Source: Isoetes taiwanensis
Lineage: Eukaryota > Streptophyta > Lycopodiopsida > Isoetales > Isoetaceae
Assembly (NCBI GenBank): GCA_021234155.1
Contig: JAJEKV010000004.1
Location: 10,666,109 to 10,730,108 of the forward strand
DNA length: 64,000 nt
Reading direction: 5' to 3'
Shown here: piece after piece, positions 11,468-23,215 of the stretch
Layout: every line of letters begins with the position of its first letter
Numbering within the stretch: position 1 is the stretch's first letter
Translations under genes and position numbers: made by a program
The notes under the pieces: generated by a model
The model's input: the letters and a program-made list of their open reading frames with translations, nothing else
Told to the model about the DNA's origin: nothing
Databases searched by the model: none

Positions 11468-13014
11468 TGTGACGTTCCAGCACAATATACGCCCTGAATA
11501 CGTATATTATACTGCCACGTCACACGTGGTAGCCGTAAAGTGTTGCACCTAAGGGCCAAGAGTTGCACCTAGGGGGGCAACCTCGAATGTTGTGCATGTT
11601 AAAATAAACATACACAACTAAACCCCATGACCCCCATTTTCCAAATGGTAAGATTCCATTTGGCCAAATGGCTAACCTAACCCTAAGGGTCTATATAAGG
11701 GCTCTCCCCTTAAACCCTAAACCCTTTTTCTTCTTTCAGGGGTTTCCTAGAGCTCCTTTTCCATTCTCGCATTTAGGGTTCTCTTGAGCCATCTCGGCCA
11801 AGCCAGGACTCCAATTCGCATTGCTAGGCTCCGAAAAGCCGTCTTTGCACAACAGATTATCGAGTAGCAGCCATCTTCAGCAAGATCAGAGGCATGGACG
11901 CATTTCGAGGATCAAGAGCAGGTCGAGGACCAGGTAATTAGTCATTATGTTGTGCAAAGCCGTCTTTGAGCCGGGCAATAGGCTGGTTTAGTATGTTAGT
12001 TCAGCCTTAGAGGCCTTATAGATCCCGAGATCATAAGCTCTAACAAAGGAACATAACTCTAGATGTTAGGTAGATAGATTTGATGCTATTGTCTATTTCA
12101 GTTCTGTGATGATGTATGTATTTCACTCTGTGACCTCCGTGTATTGGGAAGGGGGGTAGAGGCCTAAAGCTTGTGTAGCTGATGATCCTAGATAGCCTAC
12201 TAGTCCCCAATTATATGCGGCCCGTGTACAGGAGCCCGCCTGGTTGTGGGTGGCGGGGCTAGATCGGTCGACAAGGAGGAACTTGTCTCATCACGGACTG
12301 ACCCCTCTGGTAGTAAAGCCTATCGGGGGTCTATGTGGGCTAGGCTAATGGCTTGTTACTGAGTGTGGGCAAGGCATGAGCTCGACACTCTTGGGGTGAT
12401 GCGTCACATTCCATGGAGTTAGGTCGAATACGGGCAGTGGCCCTCTAGCCGCCTGTGATGGGCATGGATGCCTCTGGAGGGGAGGTGACTCTCCTCCTGC
12501 CTCATCGGGGCTGGGGAGATGCAACCCAGTAGTAGTAGCCCCTCTGGCTATTCACCCGGCAGGTTACGGTTAGGTCCCAATACTTTTCAACCTACTCTGC
12601 AAAGTGTGCATGGGAGGGGCGGATGGAAAGCTGTGATCTTATGCCAGCCAAATCCATTTTCCATGAATTCTGTCTGCAATGACTTCTGGAGGCCCAAGCC
12701 GTCAGTCATACCCCCTTGAGTCTGAGCCCGGGGTAGGACTTCCCTTTGCTGTTATTGTTCATGTTGATGTTATTGTATTGATGATATTATGATGTGTTCA
12801 CCCTTCGAGGTGATTGTATTGATATATTTTAACATGTGCTCATGTTTATTCACACTTCCGCAGATAGGTCGACCTGAAGGGAGACGGGTGAATGACACAT
12901 CCACTCTTCCCTTGCTGGCTCATTCCACTGGGAGTGGTGTCAGGTGGATGGCCCCTGCCAGTTTGGCTGACAGGGGGGATGATCCATCTTCTGATACGGT
13001 GTGTGCACCGTAGA
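11468..13014 (+). repeat. LTR-like block of a third retroelement, plus strand
   Basis: The block starts with TGTGACGTTCC and has a TATA box (TATATAAG at 11692-11699), teloboxes and a long GC-richer downstream part, the architecture of a long plant Ty3/gypsy LTR. Its right edge is the abrupt end of the minus-strand integrase remnant near 13015. The 3' terminus is uncertain (candidates: TGACACA at about 12897, or later internal leader). No second copy lies in the window, so it could be a solo LTR or a truncated element. Confidence 0.5.
11692..11740 (+). promoter_or_regulatory. TATA box and telo-box-like promoter, LTR-like block
   Basis: TATATAAG at 11692 is followed at 11713-11730 by two AAACCCTAA-like motifs and a CTTCTTTC pyrimidine stretch, and is preceded by the palindrome CCATTTGGCCAAATGG. 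Teloboxes near start sites are common in plant translation-related genes. Here they seem to sit in a retroelement promoter. Confidence 0.5.
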
Positions 13015-14666
13015 GGAAGCAGGGGACATCACAGGAATATACAAAAGTCCATCACGAAACAAAAATCCATCTTGAGTCTCAAAATGATCATAGTCCAACT
13101 GCATTTGCTGGGAAGATGATGCTGAGCCAATATGTGAAAATACATCCTGCGCCACAGGATAAAAAAGAAGAGATGCTCGAACGGACTCCAACAAGGATGT
13201 ATCATGAGGCCTCTCGAACAAGGTGATGGCCATAAGCTGGAAATGTTCAGGTCCTATAATAACTTGTGATTGTTGATCAAATGCTGGCACTCCCGCCTTG
13301 GATTCAAAATAAGATCTGCGAGAAAGAGCATCTGGTTTTCCTTGAAGTATGCCAGGTCGAAATTTGATGATGAAATCAAAATAGAATAGCACCTGTGTAT
13401 GCCATCGAGTTTGCCGATGATTAAGAACTCGAGCAGACTGAAAATATTTCAGGTTGTGATGGTCTGTATACACAGTCACCTTATGAGGAGAACCTTCAAG
13501 AAATCGTCGCCACTCCTAAGAAGAGTCAACGATCGTCAAAAGTTCCTCATCGTAAATAGGATAGTATCTTAGCAACCTGGAACTTTCGAGAATGATAGGC
13601 GATCGGGTGCAGCTCATGATCATCCTCCTCTTGCGATAAGATGCTGCCAAGAGCAAAACCTGATGCATCAGCTTCGAGAATATAGAGACGCGAAGGATTC
13701 GGGTGTGCAAGAACAAGTGCTGCTGTAAAGGCATGCTTCAAAGTGATGAATACTGATTCTGCTTTGAATGCCCACTCAAAAGGGACATCCTTTCTTGTGA
13801 GACGTGCCAAAGGCAAGATAATCTCCAAGTAGTTCTTGATGAAACGGCGATAAAGCTTGGCAAACCCCAAGAAGCATTGCACATCTTTAACTGAGGAAGG
13901 TGTTTTCCAATCAAGAACTATGCTGACCTTTTATAGATCTAAAGAAACACACTAAGATGTGACGCGATAGCCAAGAAACTCAACATTATCCTGCTTGGAT
14001 TGACACTTCTCCAGCTTGGCATAAAGTCCATGTTCCCGCAACTTCTGAAGGACCTTTCGAACATGTTCTTCATGCTCGACCAGAGTTTTCAAATAAACCA
14101 GAATGTCATCCAGATAGATGATCACAAAGAGATCCAAAAACTCTCGAAAAAGCATCGTTAGCCATGTGCTGAAAGATCGCTGGAGCATTAGTAAGGCCGA
14201 AAGGCATGATGATATACTCAAAATGACCATACCGACTTCAAAAGGTTGTCTTCCACTCATCATCTTCCATGATACGGATAAGATTATAGGCACCTCGAAG
14301 ATCGATTTTGGTAAAGTATCGTGCACCTTGTAATCGCTCAAGTAACTCTAGAATCAGAGGGAGATGATACGGATTACTAACAGTGATCTTAATGAGGCCG
14401 TAATAATCTACAACCAACTGCAAAGAATCGTCCTTCTCAGAAACAAAGAAGATAGCAGCTCCTGCGGGTGACTGAGAATGTCGGATAAATCCAGTCACAA
14501 GATTCTTCTCGATATAGGTCCACAAAGTCTCCAATTCTGTTGGCGATAAGCCATAGATAGGGCCATTAGGCGGGGCTGTCCCTGGCTGAAGATCAATGGG
14601 GCAATCATAGGGACGATCTGTGCTCCCCCTCATATTCGCCATCCATAAAAGAAAACATTGCTGCAC
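13015..14666 (-). pseudogene. RT, RNase H and integrase start of gypsy element 2
   Basis: Successive frames show, in order: YGLSPTELETLWTYIEKNLV and [15 protein letters not shown] (RT with catalytic Asp; 14666-14238), [11 protein letters not shown] (YxDD block, 14341-13952), the connection FLGFAKLYRRFIKNY (13882-13547), and RNase H ending [12 protein letters not shown] and GKPDALSRR, then GLLYIPVM at the start of integrase (13479). At least four frame changes are needed, so it is defective. The integrase ends abruptly at about 13015. Confidence 0.88.
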
Positions 14667-14764
14667 TTTCTTATCCAGGGGTTACCAACTTTTTAAGGGA
14701 TTGCAAGGATGAGATCTATGGCCCTAACATCAATAGCCATATTTGTACCATATATAAGAGTTTA

Positions 14765-15370
14765 TTGGATTTAGAGATAGAAGATCTAGTTGTTGCATTA
14801 GCAAAAGAGAGAAATGTCATCATAGACTCTCTCAAACATGATGTTGATTTCATGGCAAGTGTATATAAGACAGCAAAACAGTCCCTTCTTGATCAGCTAA
14901 TCTCATTCTTCAACAAATTTCGCTCTGGAGCCCTTGTTGCTCCGTCGGACGTGTGGTATGCGAGAACCCTATGGCATTAGGCACAAACATGTCAACATTG
15001 CGTGGCAGCTCTGGAGCTGCGGTCTGCCCCTTGGAATTTGATGGGTATTTCTTTGGAGTGCATGGAGCATGGAGTCTCATTTTTGGCATGAATGTGGCTA
15101 CATCTATGGATAATGAAGACTTTGTGAAGGTATATTGTAGAAGTATTTTGGATACCCTTCCACCATGCGGAGACACACATTGAAATTCAGTTAATTTAGA
15201 CTCTTTCAAGGACTGGCTGCTGAGGCATAAGGATCATTTGAAACATGATTCATCTTGGTACAAAATGACATTTTTTAAGAAGCCAGATGAACATGATGAA
15301 GATAATTCAGATGCTTCTTCTTCTTCAATTTGCTCGTTGGGTAGCCCTTCTTTTGAAGTGGTGTCTTAAG
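14765..15370 (+). pseudogene. Gene remnant, possibly C-terminal part of a trypsin-like peptidase
   Basis: Plus-strand frames read LEIEDLVVALAKERN... (14765-14980), then after a frame change STLRGSSGAAVCPLEFDGYF and FFGVHGAWSLIFG (14953-15183), then LRHKDHLKHDSSWYKMTFF. The GSSGAA block with downstream GYFFGVHGA resembles the Ser-containing loop of trypsin-fold peptidases; this is my inference only. A TGA where the second copy has TGG (15180 region) breaks it. The tail SPSFEVVS ends at a TAA in both copies. Confidence 0.35.
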
Positions 15371-15786
15371 GAGTTTAGCCTCCTATTTCCTTGGAGAAGA
15401 GATATGGCTTGCTGTTTTACCCCTCGAAAATTTACTCGTTTTACTGTTTTCAGATTTCCACTAACTATACGAGCATATGATGAGCATATGATATGTAAAT
15501 AATTCTCATCCAATGAATACTAAAGAGATTATGACTATTCAATTTCTATATGATTCCAAGGCTCTTATAACTGTGATGGATGTGTCTCTAACAATGTAAA
15601 TTCTGCCAACCTAATATAGTTTGTCTAGACTTAGAAAAGCAACATAATAACTATTGAATAATAACTATTCAATAATAACTATTGAATAATAAATTATTCA
15701 ATAGTTATTATTAGAACATTAACTTTATTATTTAATTTATATCAACCTAAAAGTTTTTTTAAAACGTGTAAAAGTTTGTAAATTGT
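15164..15786 (+). repeat. Direct repeat copy 1 (about 0.6 kb)
   Basis: From CATGCGGAGACACACATTG to AAATTGT it matches 16148-16759, with a 12-bp extra GATGAGCATATG-like unit near 15480. It spans the C-terminal codons of the remnant gene plus about 400 bp that resembles a 3' UTR. The 3' part holds a strong hairpin of AATAACTATTGAATAATAA-type repeats (15646-15716). Confidence 0.9.
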
Positions 15787-16147
15787 GAAATTCTTATAAT
15801 AGTTTTAAATCATTACTTATCAAATCATCAAATTCATTTAAAAATTATCATAATTGCCAAATTTTAAATTTGTTAAATCACTGAAAATTAAAATTTTATA
15901 TACTTGAAATGTCTAATTCTAAATAGATTCAAGTGAAAACTAATTTGAAACAGAATTTTATATTTTGATAACCATTAAGGTGTTAATTTAAAGATAAACT
16001 TATGTGATTAAAACTTATAAAAATTATAAGAATCAAGAAGAATTAAACAAAACATATATTCTTTTAATGGCATCCTTAAAGTGCTATCTATTAAATCTCA
16101 AAAAGTCCAAGTTTTGCTCGATATATCATGCTATCAACCTGCTTCTT

Positions 16148-16759
16148 CATGCGGAGACACACATTGGAATTCAGTTAATTTAGACCCTTTCAAAGACTGG
16201 CTGCTGAGGCATAAGGATCATTTGAAACATGATTCATCTTGGTACAAAATGACATTTTTTAAGAAGCCAGATGAACATGATGAAGATAATTCAGATGCTT
16301 CTTCTTCTTCAATTTGCTCGTTGGGTAGTCCTTCTTTTGAAGTGGTGTCTTAAGGAGTTTAGCCTCCTATTTCCTTGGAGATTAGATATGGCTTGCTGTT
16401 TTACCCCTCGAAAATTTACTCGTTTTACTGTTTTCAGATTTCCACTAACTATACGAGCATATGATATGTAAATAATTCTCATCCAATGAATACTAAAGAG
16501 ATTATGACTATTCAATTTCTATATGATTCCAAGGCTCTTATAACTGTGATGGATGTGTCTCTAACAATGTAAATTCCGCCAACCTAATATAGTTTGTCTA
16601 GACTTAGAAAAGCAACATAATAACTATTGAATAATAACTATTCAATAATAACTATAGAATAATAAATTATTCAATAGTTATTATTAGAATATTAACTTTA
16701 TTATTTAATTTATTTCAACCTAAAAGTTTTTTTAAAAAGTGTAAAAGTTTGTAAATTGT
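16148..16759 (+). repeat. Direct repeat copy 2 (about 0.6 kb)
   Basis: Second copy of 15164-15786. Here the codon that is TGA in copy 1 is TGG, so the frame 16081-16353 stays open. It abuts the gag remnant of gypsy element 2 directly at 16760. Confidence 0.9.
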
Positions 16760-16761
16760 CA

Positions 16762-17375
16762 CAACGGACTGCAAATCTGATGGCTTTTTCTAGAGTCTGA
16801 GGGTCCTCCATAGACAGCAACATATCTTTGACATCCTCATGTAAACCATTTCGAAAGCAATCTCGAAGTGCAACATCATCCCAGGCTGTATGTACAGCAA
16901 TTTGGCAAAATTTTGATGCATACTGATGCTGGACGAAAGCCTTGTTCGAGATTGCAGAGTTCCGTGACTGTTGTGTGCTGACGATCGATGTCTCCAAAGC
17001 ATGTCTCGAGCTCTGCAGTGAAGGCAACAAAATCTTGCAATTCTGGGACTCCTTTCTCCAATAAAGAAGCAAACCAACTTAGAGCTGATTCTGTGAGAAG
17101 TGAACAAATCAACCCAACTTGTTCCTGGGCTGTGGGATGCCTATGAGGATGGAACTAGATCACAAGCTTGATCTGATGCAAAAAACTACGAAGTTTGGGC
17201 CGTGTTCCATCAAACTTCTCGGGCAAGCTAATTTTAGGCTCTGATGGCCTCAATCGCTGGAAGCAGACTCATGTAAAGCAACCCATTCTCTGAGCTCCTT
17301 ATTATCTGACTGCAACTGCTGGCATACTTGAACAAGCTGTTGGACCTGCTGTAATAAGGATGAAATCTCCTCCAT
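16762..17375 (-). pseudogene. Gag of gypsy element 2
   Basis: The start codon is at 17375-17373, followed by a glutamine-rich coiled segment (MEEISSLLQQVQQLVQVCQQ), then a stop and a frame change, then the gag core ALSWFASLLEKGVPEL, FVAFTAELETCFGD and WDDVALRDCFRNGL. It ends at the foreign insert before any zinc knuckle. The order and the W, F and L pattern match the retrotransposon gag family. Confidence 0.8.
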
Positions 17376-17457
17376 AGAGATAATAACCACCAAATATGGA
17401 TGAGGGAATGCTTAGAATCAGAGCAGGCAAGAACCGGTAAGGGATTCAAGTTCAAAC

Positions 17458-17915
17458 TGTCATGAACCTATGCGATAGCAGGGAAAATACTTGGAGAATA
17501 TGCAAGATATACGAAGGAAATACGCCAAGATCGGCGAAGAATCTAATATATGAACAAGAATCAAGAGTGCAATGGCCCGAAGGGTAGCAGGAACATGAAA
17601 CAGATGCCTAGAAGGCTCAAGACTAGCAATGAACTGGAATGCTTTAACAAGAAGGAGATGCCTCCTTATATATCTAGGCCAACAGTCGAGATTGTGCCAC
17701 TCCAATGGATGAGATCATGCCAAGTGTTGCGCATGCATGTAGGTTCAAGAATATATCTAGAACCTCCTGAAAATAACCCCGCATATGAGAAAGACTTGAG
17801 GGAATGTCTTTTGCAAATATTGGTAGCGCACTTGACAAAGATGTGTAACTCGCAACTAAAAGGTTTTGAGTTCAAACCTTGTCTTGTGCAACTACCTTTT
17901 TGCATTAGTGTGACA
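17458..17915 (-). repeat. 5' LTR of gypsy element 2
   Basis: 458 bp bounded by the inverted ends TGTCA and TGACA, lying just upstream of gag on the minus strand. It contains a minus-strand TATATAAGG TATA box near 17662-17672. Its outer end at 17915 lies four bases from the first in-frame ATG of LINE-A ORF1, and the plus-strand ORF1 frame reads straight through the LTR without a stop. Confidence 0.75.
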
Positions 17916-17918
17916 CCC

Positions 17919-19568
17919 ATGGATGAGCTCAAGATGAGAGCCAATAAATGTTACCAGAAACTCTGTTCTGGGCCGGGTTGGAGCAGAGTCTCTTTCAAAA
18001 TGGTTGAAAGATGGGCTGAAATTTTTCCAAATGTTGCTGATAAATGGAATAAGGATTTCAAGTACATTACGGAGGCTGCTATTCCTGATGCTGTTGTTAC
18101 CCTCGAAGGCACCAAAGCAAAATTTGGTATCAGTGAGATGCCATTCTCAAGCTCCAATGGCTGCAAATGCATTGACAGCAACGGTTACTTTATTCCTGAG
18201 GAAGCTGCCAATTGTACATGCCCAAATTGTACTGAATTCAAGAATGCTAACCTCCACGAGATCAAGTACAAGGAAAAAGAAAATAAAGTGCAGGTCGAGG
18301 TTCCGATTCTGGGCAAGGCAGACAAGATAAAAAGTAACATCTCTTACTCTGATATTGTTCAAAATTCTGTTCCAAAAATTTCAGATATACATTCCTATGC
18401 ATGTACTAATAAGGATGCAGGAAATCAAGCTCAAGCCAAGGTTGATATCCCTGACATTTTAGATCTCTCCACCATTAGGGACCACTCAGCCTCCAATATT
18501 TTCCTTGACAGGGGTCTTATCTTCCATTTTCCCAACTCCTGTCCTGCTCCTAGTGAAGTCAAGTTCCACATCACTAAACTTCACCACCGCAAAATTGCCT
18601 CCATTCTGAAACTGGATACTAAAACTTTTCAAGTCATCTGCCAAGACAATTATCATGCCAATAACATGCTCAAAAAGAGAATTAGGAGTTTTGGCAAACA
18701 CTCGATATACATTATGAAGTGGTTTCCTGATTTCATTCCAGGAGACCATTCTAATATCTCCATTATTACCTGGGCCAAATTCCCGAACTTGCCCCCATCC
18801 CTATGGACGCCTAATCACCTCCGAGCCATTGGCAATCATCTCAGCCAGGTCTTAGACATCAGTATCCCCCAAACTAATTTCCCTTCTGTCTGCCTCTCCA
18901 AATCCATTTCCTCTGATTGGACTTCCTCGGTGAACATCAGGATCTCGCATTCTAAGCTTATGCAAATTCAGATCAATTTTAGCAATGTCCCCTACTCTGC
19001 CCCAAAAGCAGAGATAATTGAAGAGACAGCTAAGAAAAGTAATATGGTTCAATCTGAAGTCAAACAAGTATGGGTACAAAAGTCTTCCAAGAATCATTGT
19101 ACCCTTCCTGATCAGAGGATGATCAATCACAGCAGCAGCAGCAACAGGGCAATTAACAGCCCAAATGCTATCCTTATCGAGGATCTCAACAGTTTGAGTC
19201 AAAAACCCTCCAGCTCTGTTATGCACCCTTCTGATCATTTAAATTACAGACCCAGCAGACCCATTCCTTCCAATATCATGAATCTTCTCAACATTAAGCT
19301 GCAGTTCGAGTCGGACCCAAAGATTATAATCATGAGAATTGGCGAGAAAGAGCAAAACCAAACTATCTTTCCGAGCCCCAGCAGGTTTGAGCAGCAGAGC
19401 AATGTCACCATTACTGAGATCTCCTCCGAGCAAGATTGGAATCAAGTCATCAGCAAGAGGAAAAAGAGACACCTATCCAAGAATGATGGAGCCGTGAAGA
19501 CCCCGATCAGAAGAAGTCCCAGGGAGCATCTCTCTCCTTATAAATCTCCCTCAATTTATAATGAATAG
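17919..19568 (+). CDS. LINE-A ORF1 protein
   Basis: About 549 codons from the ATG at 17919. The frame is open upstream to 17550, but those 123 codons are antisense LTR. The N-terminal third has a cysteine cluster (CKCIDS, then NCTCPNC) that could bind zinc. The middle has the DUF4283-like pattern of plant L1 ORF1 (SIITWAKFPNLPPSLWTPNHLRAIG). The tail is basic and serine-rich (ISKRKKRHLSKN). It presumably coats the LINE RNA. The stop overlaps the ORF2 start (AATGAATAG). The true N-terminus may be lost to the LTR. Confidence 0.75.
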   Translation: MDELKMRANKCYQKLCSGPGWSRVSFKMVERWAEIFPNVADKWNKDFKYITEAAIPDAVVTLEGTKAKFGISEMPFSSSNGCKCIDSNGYFIPEEAANCTCPNCTEFKNANLHEIKYKEKENKVQVEVPILGKADKIKSNISYSDIVQNSVPKISDIHSYACTNKDAGNQAQAKVDIPDILDLSTIRDHSASNIFLDRGLIFHFPNSCPAPSEVKFHITKLHHRKIASILKLDTKTFQVICQDNYHANNMLKKRIRSFGKHSIYIMKWFPDFIPGDHSNISIITWAKFPNLPPSLWTPNHLRAIGNHLSQVLDISIPQTNFPSVCLSKSISSDWTSSVNIRISHSKLMQIQINFSNVPYSAPKAEIIEETAKKSNMVQSEVKQVWVQKSSKNHCTLPDQRMINHSSSSNRAINSPNAILIEDLNSLSQKPSSSVMHPSDHLNYRPSRPIPSNIMNLLNIKLQFESDPKIIIMRIGEKEQNQTIFPSPSRFEQQSNVTITEISSEQDWNQVISKRKKRHLSKNDGAVKTPIRRSPREHLSPYKSPSIYNE

Positions 19569-22500
19569 CTCTCTTAACATAATTACCTGGAATCTTCAAG
19601 GTATTAATGATTCCAGTAAAAGGGATAGACTTAAAGTTTGCCTCTCCTCCCTGACTCCTGATTTCCTTCTTTTGCAAGAACACAAATTGCATGATGATGA
19701 TTTTAGCTCTAAGATAGCCAGGACCCTCCCTCCTGGCATGGAGACTTGGGCCCTTCCCGCTAATAAAAGCTCTGGTGGAGTGGCCATCTGCTGGAAAAAG
19801 AATCTCAACATCACTGATCAGTATATGGTCAATGACAACTTAGGCAGATGGCAGATTCTCTGTTTTAAGATGGATAACTTCAGATTAGCCATTATCAACA
19901 TTTATGCTTATAATAGCCCAGCCGAGAGAACAGTCATCTGGAACAAGATCATAAACAGTCTGAATAATATTGAGGTTGATGATATCATAATGGGAGGGGA
20001 CTTCAATATGGTCACTCACAGTTTCATGAGAAATCGGAATTTCAGGCCTCTCTCACCAGATGAGTCCAACTCGTGGTCTAACTTGATTTCTCTTAACAAT
20101 CTTACTTTAGCTAGAACCTCCCCTGACGAGTTTAGCTGGACTGATCGTAGGATTAATCCGATCTGCTGCCTTCATGACAGATTTTACCTCAGCGAAAATC
20201 TCTGGAATTTAAGTGAAAGAGTTATTAATCTGAAAGGTTATACTCTGGCTGATCACTTCCCCCAGCTCATTATCATTCGAACAAATAGTGAGTCTGCAAC
20301 CAAGAGAAATTCTTACTTCAAATTAAATTCCCAGCTTATTAATCACTCAGATTTTAAGGATATAATTCTGGAAGTGATCAATTCTACTGTTAAACCCCAT
20401 GGCAGCTATGGTTGGATGTCCTGGTGGTGTAATCTTGCTAAGCTCATTAAAAATAAGCTCAAAATCTGGGGGAAAGAGATTCACATTGCTAAAACAACCC
20501 ACTTGATTAATCTTAGAAGTCTTCTTCCAAATGCTGCTGGAGATGAGTATAACAGAATTAGTCTTGAGATTGAAGCAGAGGAATTAAGGATAGCTGCAGG
20601 TTGGAGACTAAAATCCAAGATAACCGAGCTAAAAGAAGATGAAAGGGCACACTCCAAATATTTCTTTGTCAAAGCCAAGGGCAGAGTCAAAAGAAATAAG
20701 ATTGAAGAGGTCTTGGTCAATGGTATTAAAATTAATGGAGATGATAATCTGAAGATTGCTGCTACCAACCATTTTACTAACATCATGGGCACCAGTGCAG
20801 AAATTAACCAGCAAGAAAGCGAAAATTTCATCAAAATGGAAGAAAGAGTTACTCAAGATCAGAACATAGCCTTAACCAGCCTTTTTTCCATTGATGATCT
20901 CAGCAAAGTGGTTAATAGTATGAAGAATGGTAAATCCCCGGGACCAGATGGCTTTCCAGCTGAATTTTTCAAAGCAACCTGGGATATCTTGGGATCATAC
21001 ATTTTGAATGTTGCAAATGAATTTATTTTAAGAAAGAAGATGGATGATAGAATCAATACCAGCTTTCTCTCTGATCCCAAAAATTTCTGAACCCATCTCC
21101 TTTTCGGATTACAGACCTATTTCTCTAACTAATGTCATCTATAAGATTATTTCAGGTGCCATCACCCAGAGGCTGAAGGAGATTTTAAACAATATTATCA
21201 GTCATAGCCAATCGGCTTACTTGAAAGGAAGGAATATTCTGGATAATGTTGCCACTGCTGCTCTTGGCCTCAGATGGGCAAAAGATTCCAATCAAGAGAT
21301 TGCTCTCCTGAAACTCGACATCACTAAAGCATTCGATACAGTCAACTGGAATTTTCTAAAAATTTGCTGCAGGAAACTCGGTTTCAGCACCAGCTCAATC
21401 AACCTCTTTACAGCAATCCTCAACAACTCCTCTTCCTCGGTTATAATTAATGGGGAATGCAGCCCCTTCTTCAACATTAAAAGAGGAGTCAAACAGGGTT
21501 GCCCCCTGGCCCCCTTCCTCTTTATCATTGTCATGGAAGCCCTCCACAGCAGTCTGCAGAAAGCCAAAGAGGAGGGAACATTAACAGGTTTATATCTCCC
21601 TACAAATGATATGACTGATCAATTCTTAAATGGGCATTTTGCAGATGATACTTTTATCCTCTTATCCATGGATCTTCAGTCGATAAATCATACTAAGGAT
21701 ATCCTAAATGACTTTGGTAACTTTTCTGGATGCAAGATTAATCCTGCCAAATCTAAGATTACCTCTCATAACCCGGATCTGGGAGCTCAGGCAGCCACTC
21801 TCCTTGATTGCAGTTTCAACCCTCCAAATGCTCATTCCAAATTGCTTGGCATTCCTTTTGCTATTCGTTCAAATGCAGCAGATTTATGGAATGGCATCAT
21901 TGAGAAAATTTACCACAAAGTGGATACTCTCAACTCCAAATTCCTTTCTAAAGTTGGTCGGGCAATTCTCGCGAACTCGGTTATTGCCTCAACCCATGTT
22001 TATCAATCCTCCTTCATCCTTGCTCCAAACTATGTTTACAAAAAGCTGCAGGGTATCCTTGGAAGATTCATCTCTTGTGGCAGTAACAGAAGATGCTGGA
22101 CTCCTGTCTCAATGGAAGAATGCTGCAAGCCCAAGTCTATGGGAGGTTTGGGAATTATCAATATTGAAAAGCATGCCACAGCCCTTGCAGCAAAATACTT
22201 CTTCAGAGCTATTACAGACAAAATCCTGCATCCAGTTTCCGTCCTCATCAAGCACTACATCCTCAAATGTAAGCCATACGGTTGGAACATCAAAATGTTA
22301 CTCCCAGATGCAGCCTTTTTCGAGTTTCAGATTCCCAACAATTGTCCTCCCTTGATAAGGAAATGGATAATGGCCTGGAAGCAGGTAAAAGGAATGTATT
22401 CTTGGGAGAAAGGAATTTCCCTTTCTCAACATATTTTCTGGAATCCTTACCTTCTCGGAGACAACAGCTCCCATTGTCTTATTAGAAACTTCCCTGACCA

Positions 22501-23215
22501 AGCTAAACTGTGGCAAGAAAAAGGTTTGATCACAATCTCAGATCTGTTTGATGCTAACGGACCTATTCCTTTTGATTCTTCCAGTATCAGGTATGAAGAT
22601 GATAGCAGCAGATCTCTTTATAATGCCATTTCAAATTATATCTCTCAAGCTGAATGGAACAACAGCAATATCACTTGGCATTACAAAGGGAGATTCATTT
22701 TTAAAGTAAAGGAGGCTTATAAATATCTCATGAAAGATCAAGAGATGAGTATACACCTTAAATGGGGAATATCTCAGGAACGCTGCAGAGCCAATCTTAT
22801 TCATCTTTGGAAGTCCCCGATTAACCCGAAAATCAAGGCATTCATTTGGCAACTATGGCATAAAAGTCTGGCCACAAACAGCAAGCGTTTCAGCTGTAAC
22901 TTTTCAAACACTAATGTCTGCCCCAGATGTCTCTCTTATGCAGAAAATGAAGACCATCTTTTTAGATCTTGCTTCTGGTCCCAATGGACAATCGAGATCT
23001 CTTCAGAGGCCTTGCTGCTTAATCTCTCTCTCGAGAGTCCTGAAGCTGATTTTTTTCTTCCTAACTCTCCCAGACATTGGAGCTTTTATATCCTTTTATG
23101 GAGAATCTGGAAAGGCAGAAATAAATTAGTTTTCTGCAATGAAATTATATGGCCTCAGGCCATACTCTCTCAAACAAATTATGATGTGTCTTGGATTCAT
23201 AAAGTCTACTTATAA
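19561..23215 (+). pseudogene. LINE-A ORF2: endonuclease plus reverse transcriptase, frameshifted
   Basis: The start overlaps ORF1 by 8 bases. Residues 1-230 are an APE-type endonuclease: TWNLQG, LLQEHK, NIYAYN, MGGDFNM and ADHFPQ give the N, E, Y, D and DH residues. RT begins with KSPGPDGFP; near 21060 the frame breaks (a CT unit appears lost in CTCTCT) and resumes at 21044-23215 with PISLTNVIYK, LKLDITKAFDTVNW, GVKQGCPLAPFLF and HFADDTFILL (catalytic FADD). The end carries the zf-RVT block (LWKSPINPKIKAFIWQLWH ... CPRC). Both halves are long and clean, so this insertion is fairly young. Confidence 0.9.

Larger units (their letters stand above)
14690..16759. repeat. Foreign insert in gypsy element 2 with internal direct duplication
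   Basis: The gypsy reading frames stop at about 14680 and resume at about 16760. Between them is AT-rich DNA carrying a plus-strand gene remnant and two copies of a 0.6 kb segment (15164-15786 and 16148-16759), separated by 361 bp of unique sequence. I see no flanking terminal repeats or target duplication, so the mechanism of entry is unknown. Confidence 0.7.
13015..17915 (-). mobile_element. Ty3/gypsy element 2, truncated and interrupted
   Basis: On the minus strand: a 458-bp LTR (17915-17458), gag (17375-16762), then after a 2 kb foreign insert (14690-16759) RT, RNase H and the start of integrase (14666-13015). Protease, gag zinc knuckle, RT N-terminus, most of integrase and the 3' LTR are missing. 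The RT blocks look chromovirus-like. The left edge is the LTR-like block at 13014. Confidence 0.8.

Noticed and set aside
17405-17440. Plus-strand primer site (AGAATCAGAGC) for a copia-like element
   Set aside because: It differs from TGGTATCAGAGC, lies between gag and LTR of a minus-strand element and has no plus-strand gag after it.
17550-17918. First 123 codons of a 672-codon ORF1
   Set aside because: They lie in an LTR bounded by TGTCA and TGACA and belong to the antisense of gypsy element 2, so I start LINE-A ORF1 at 17919.
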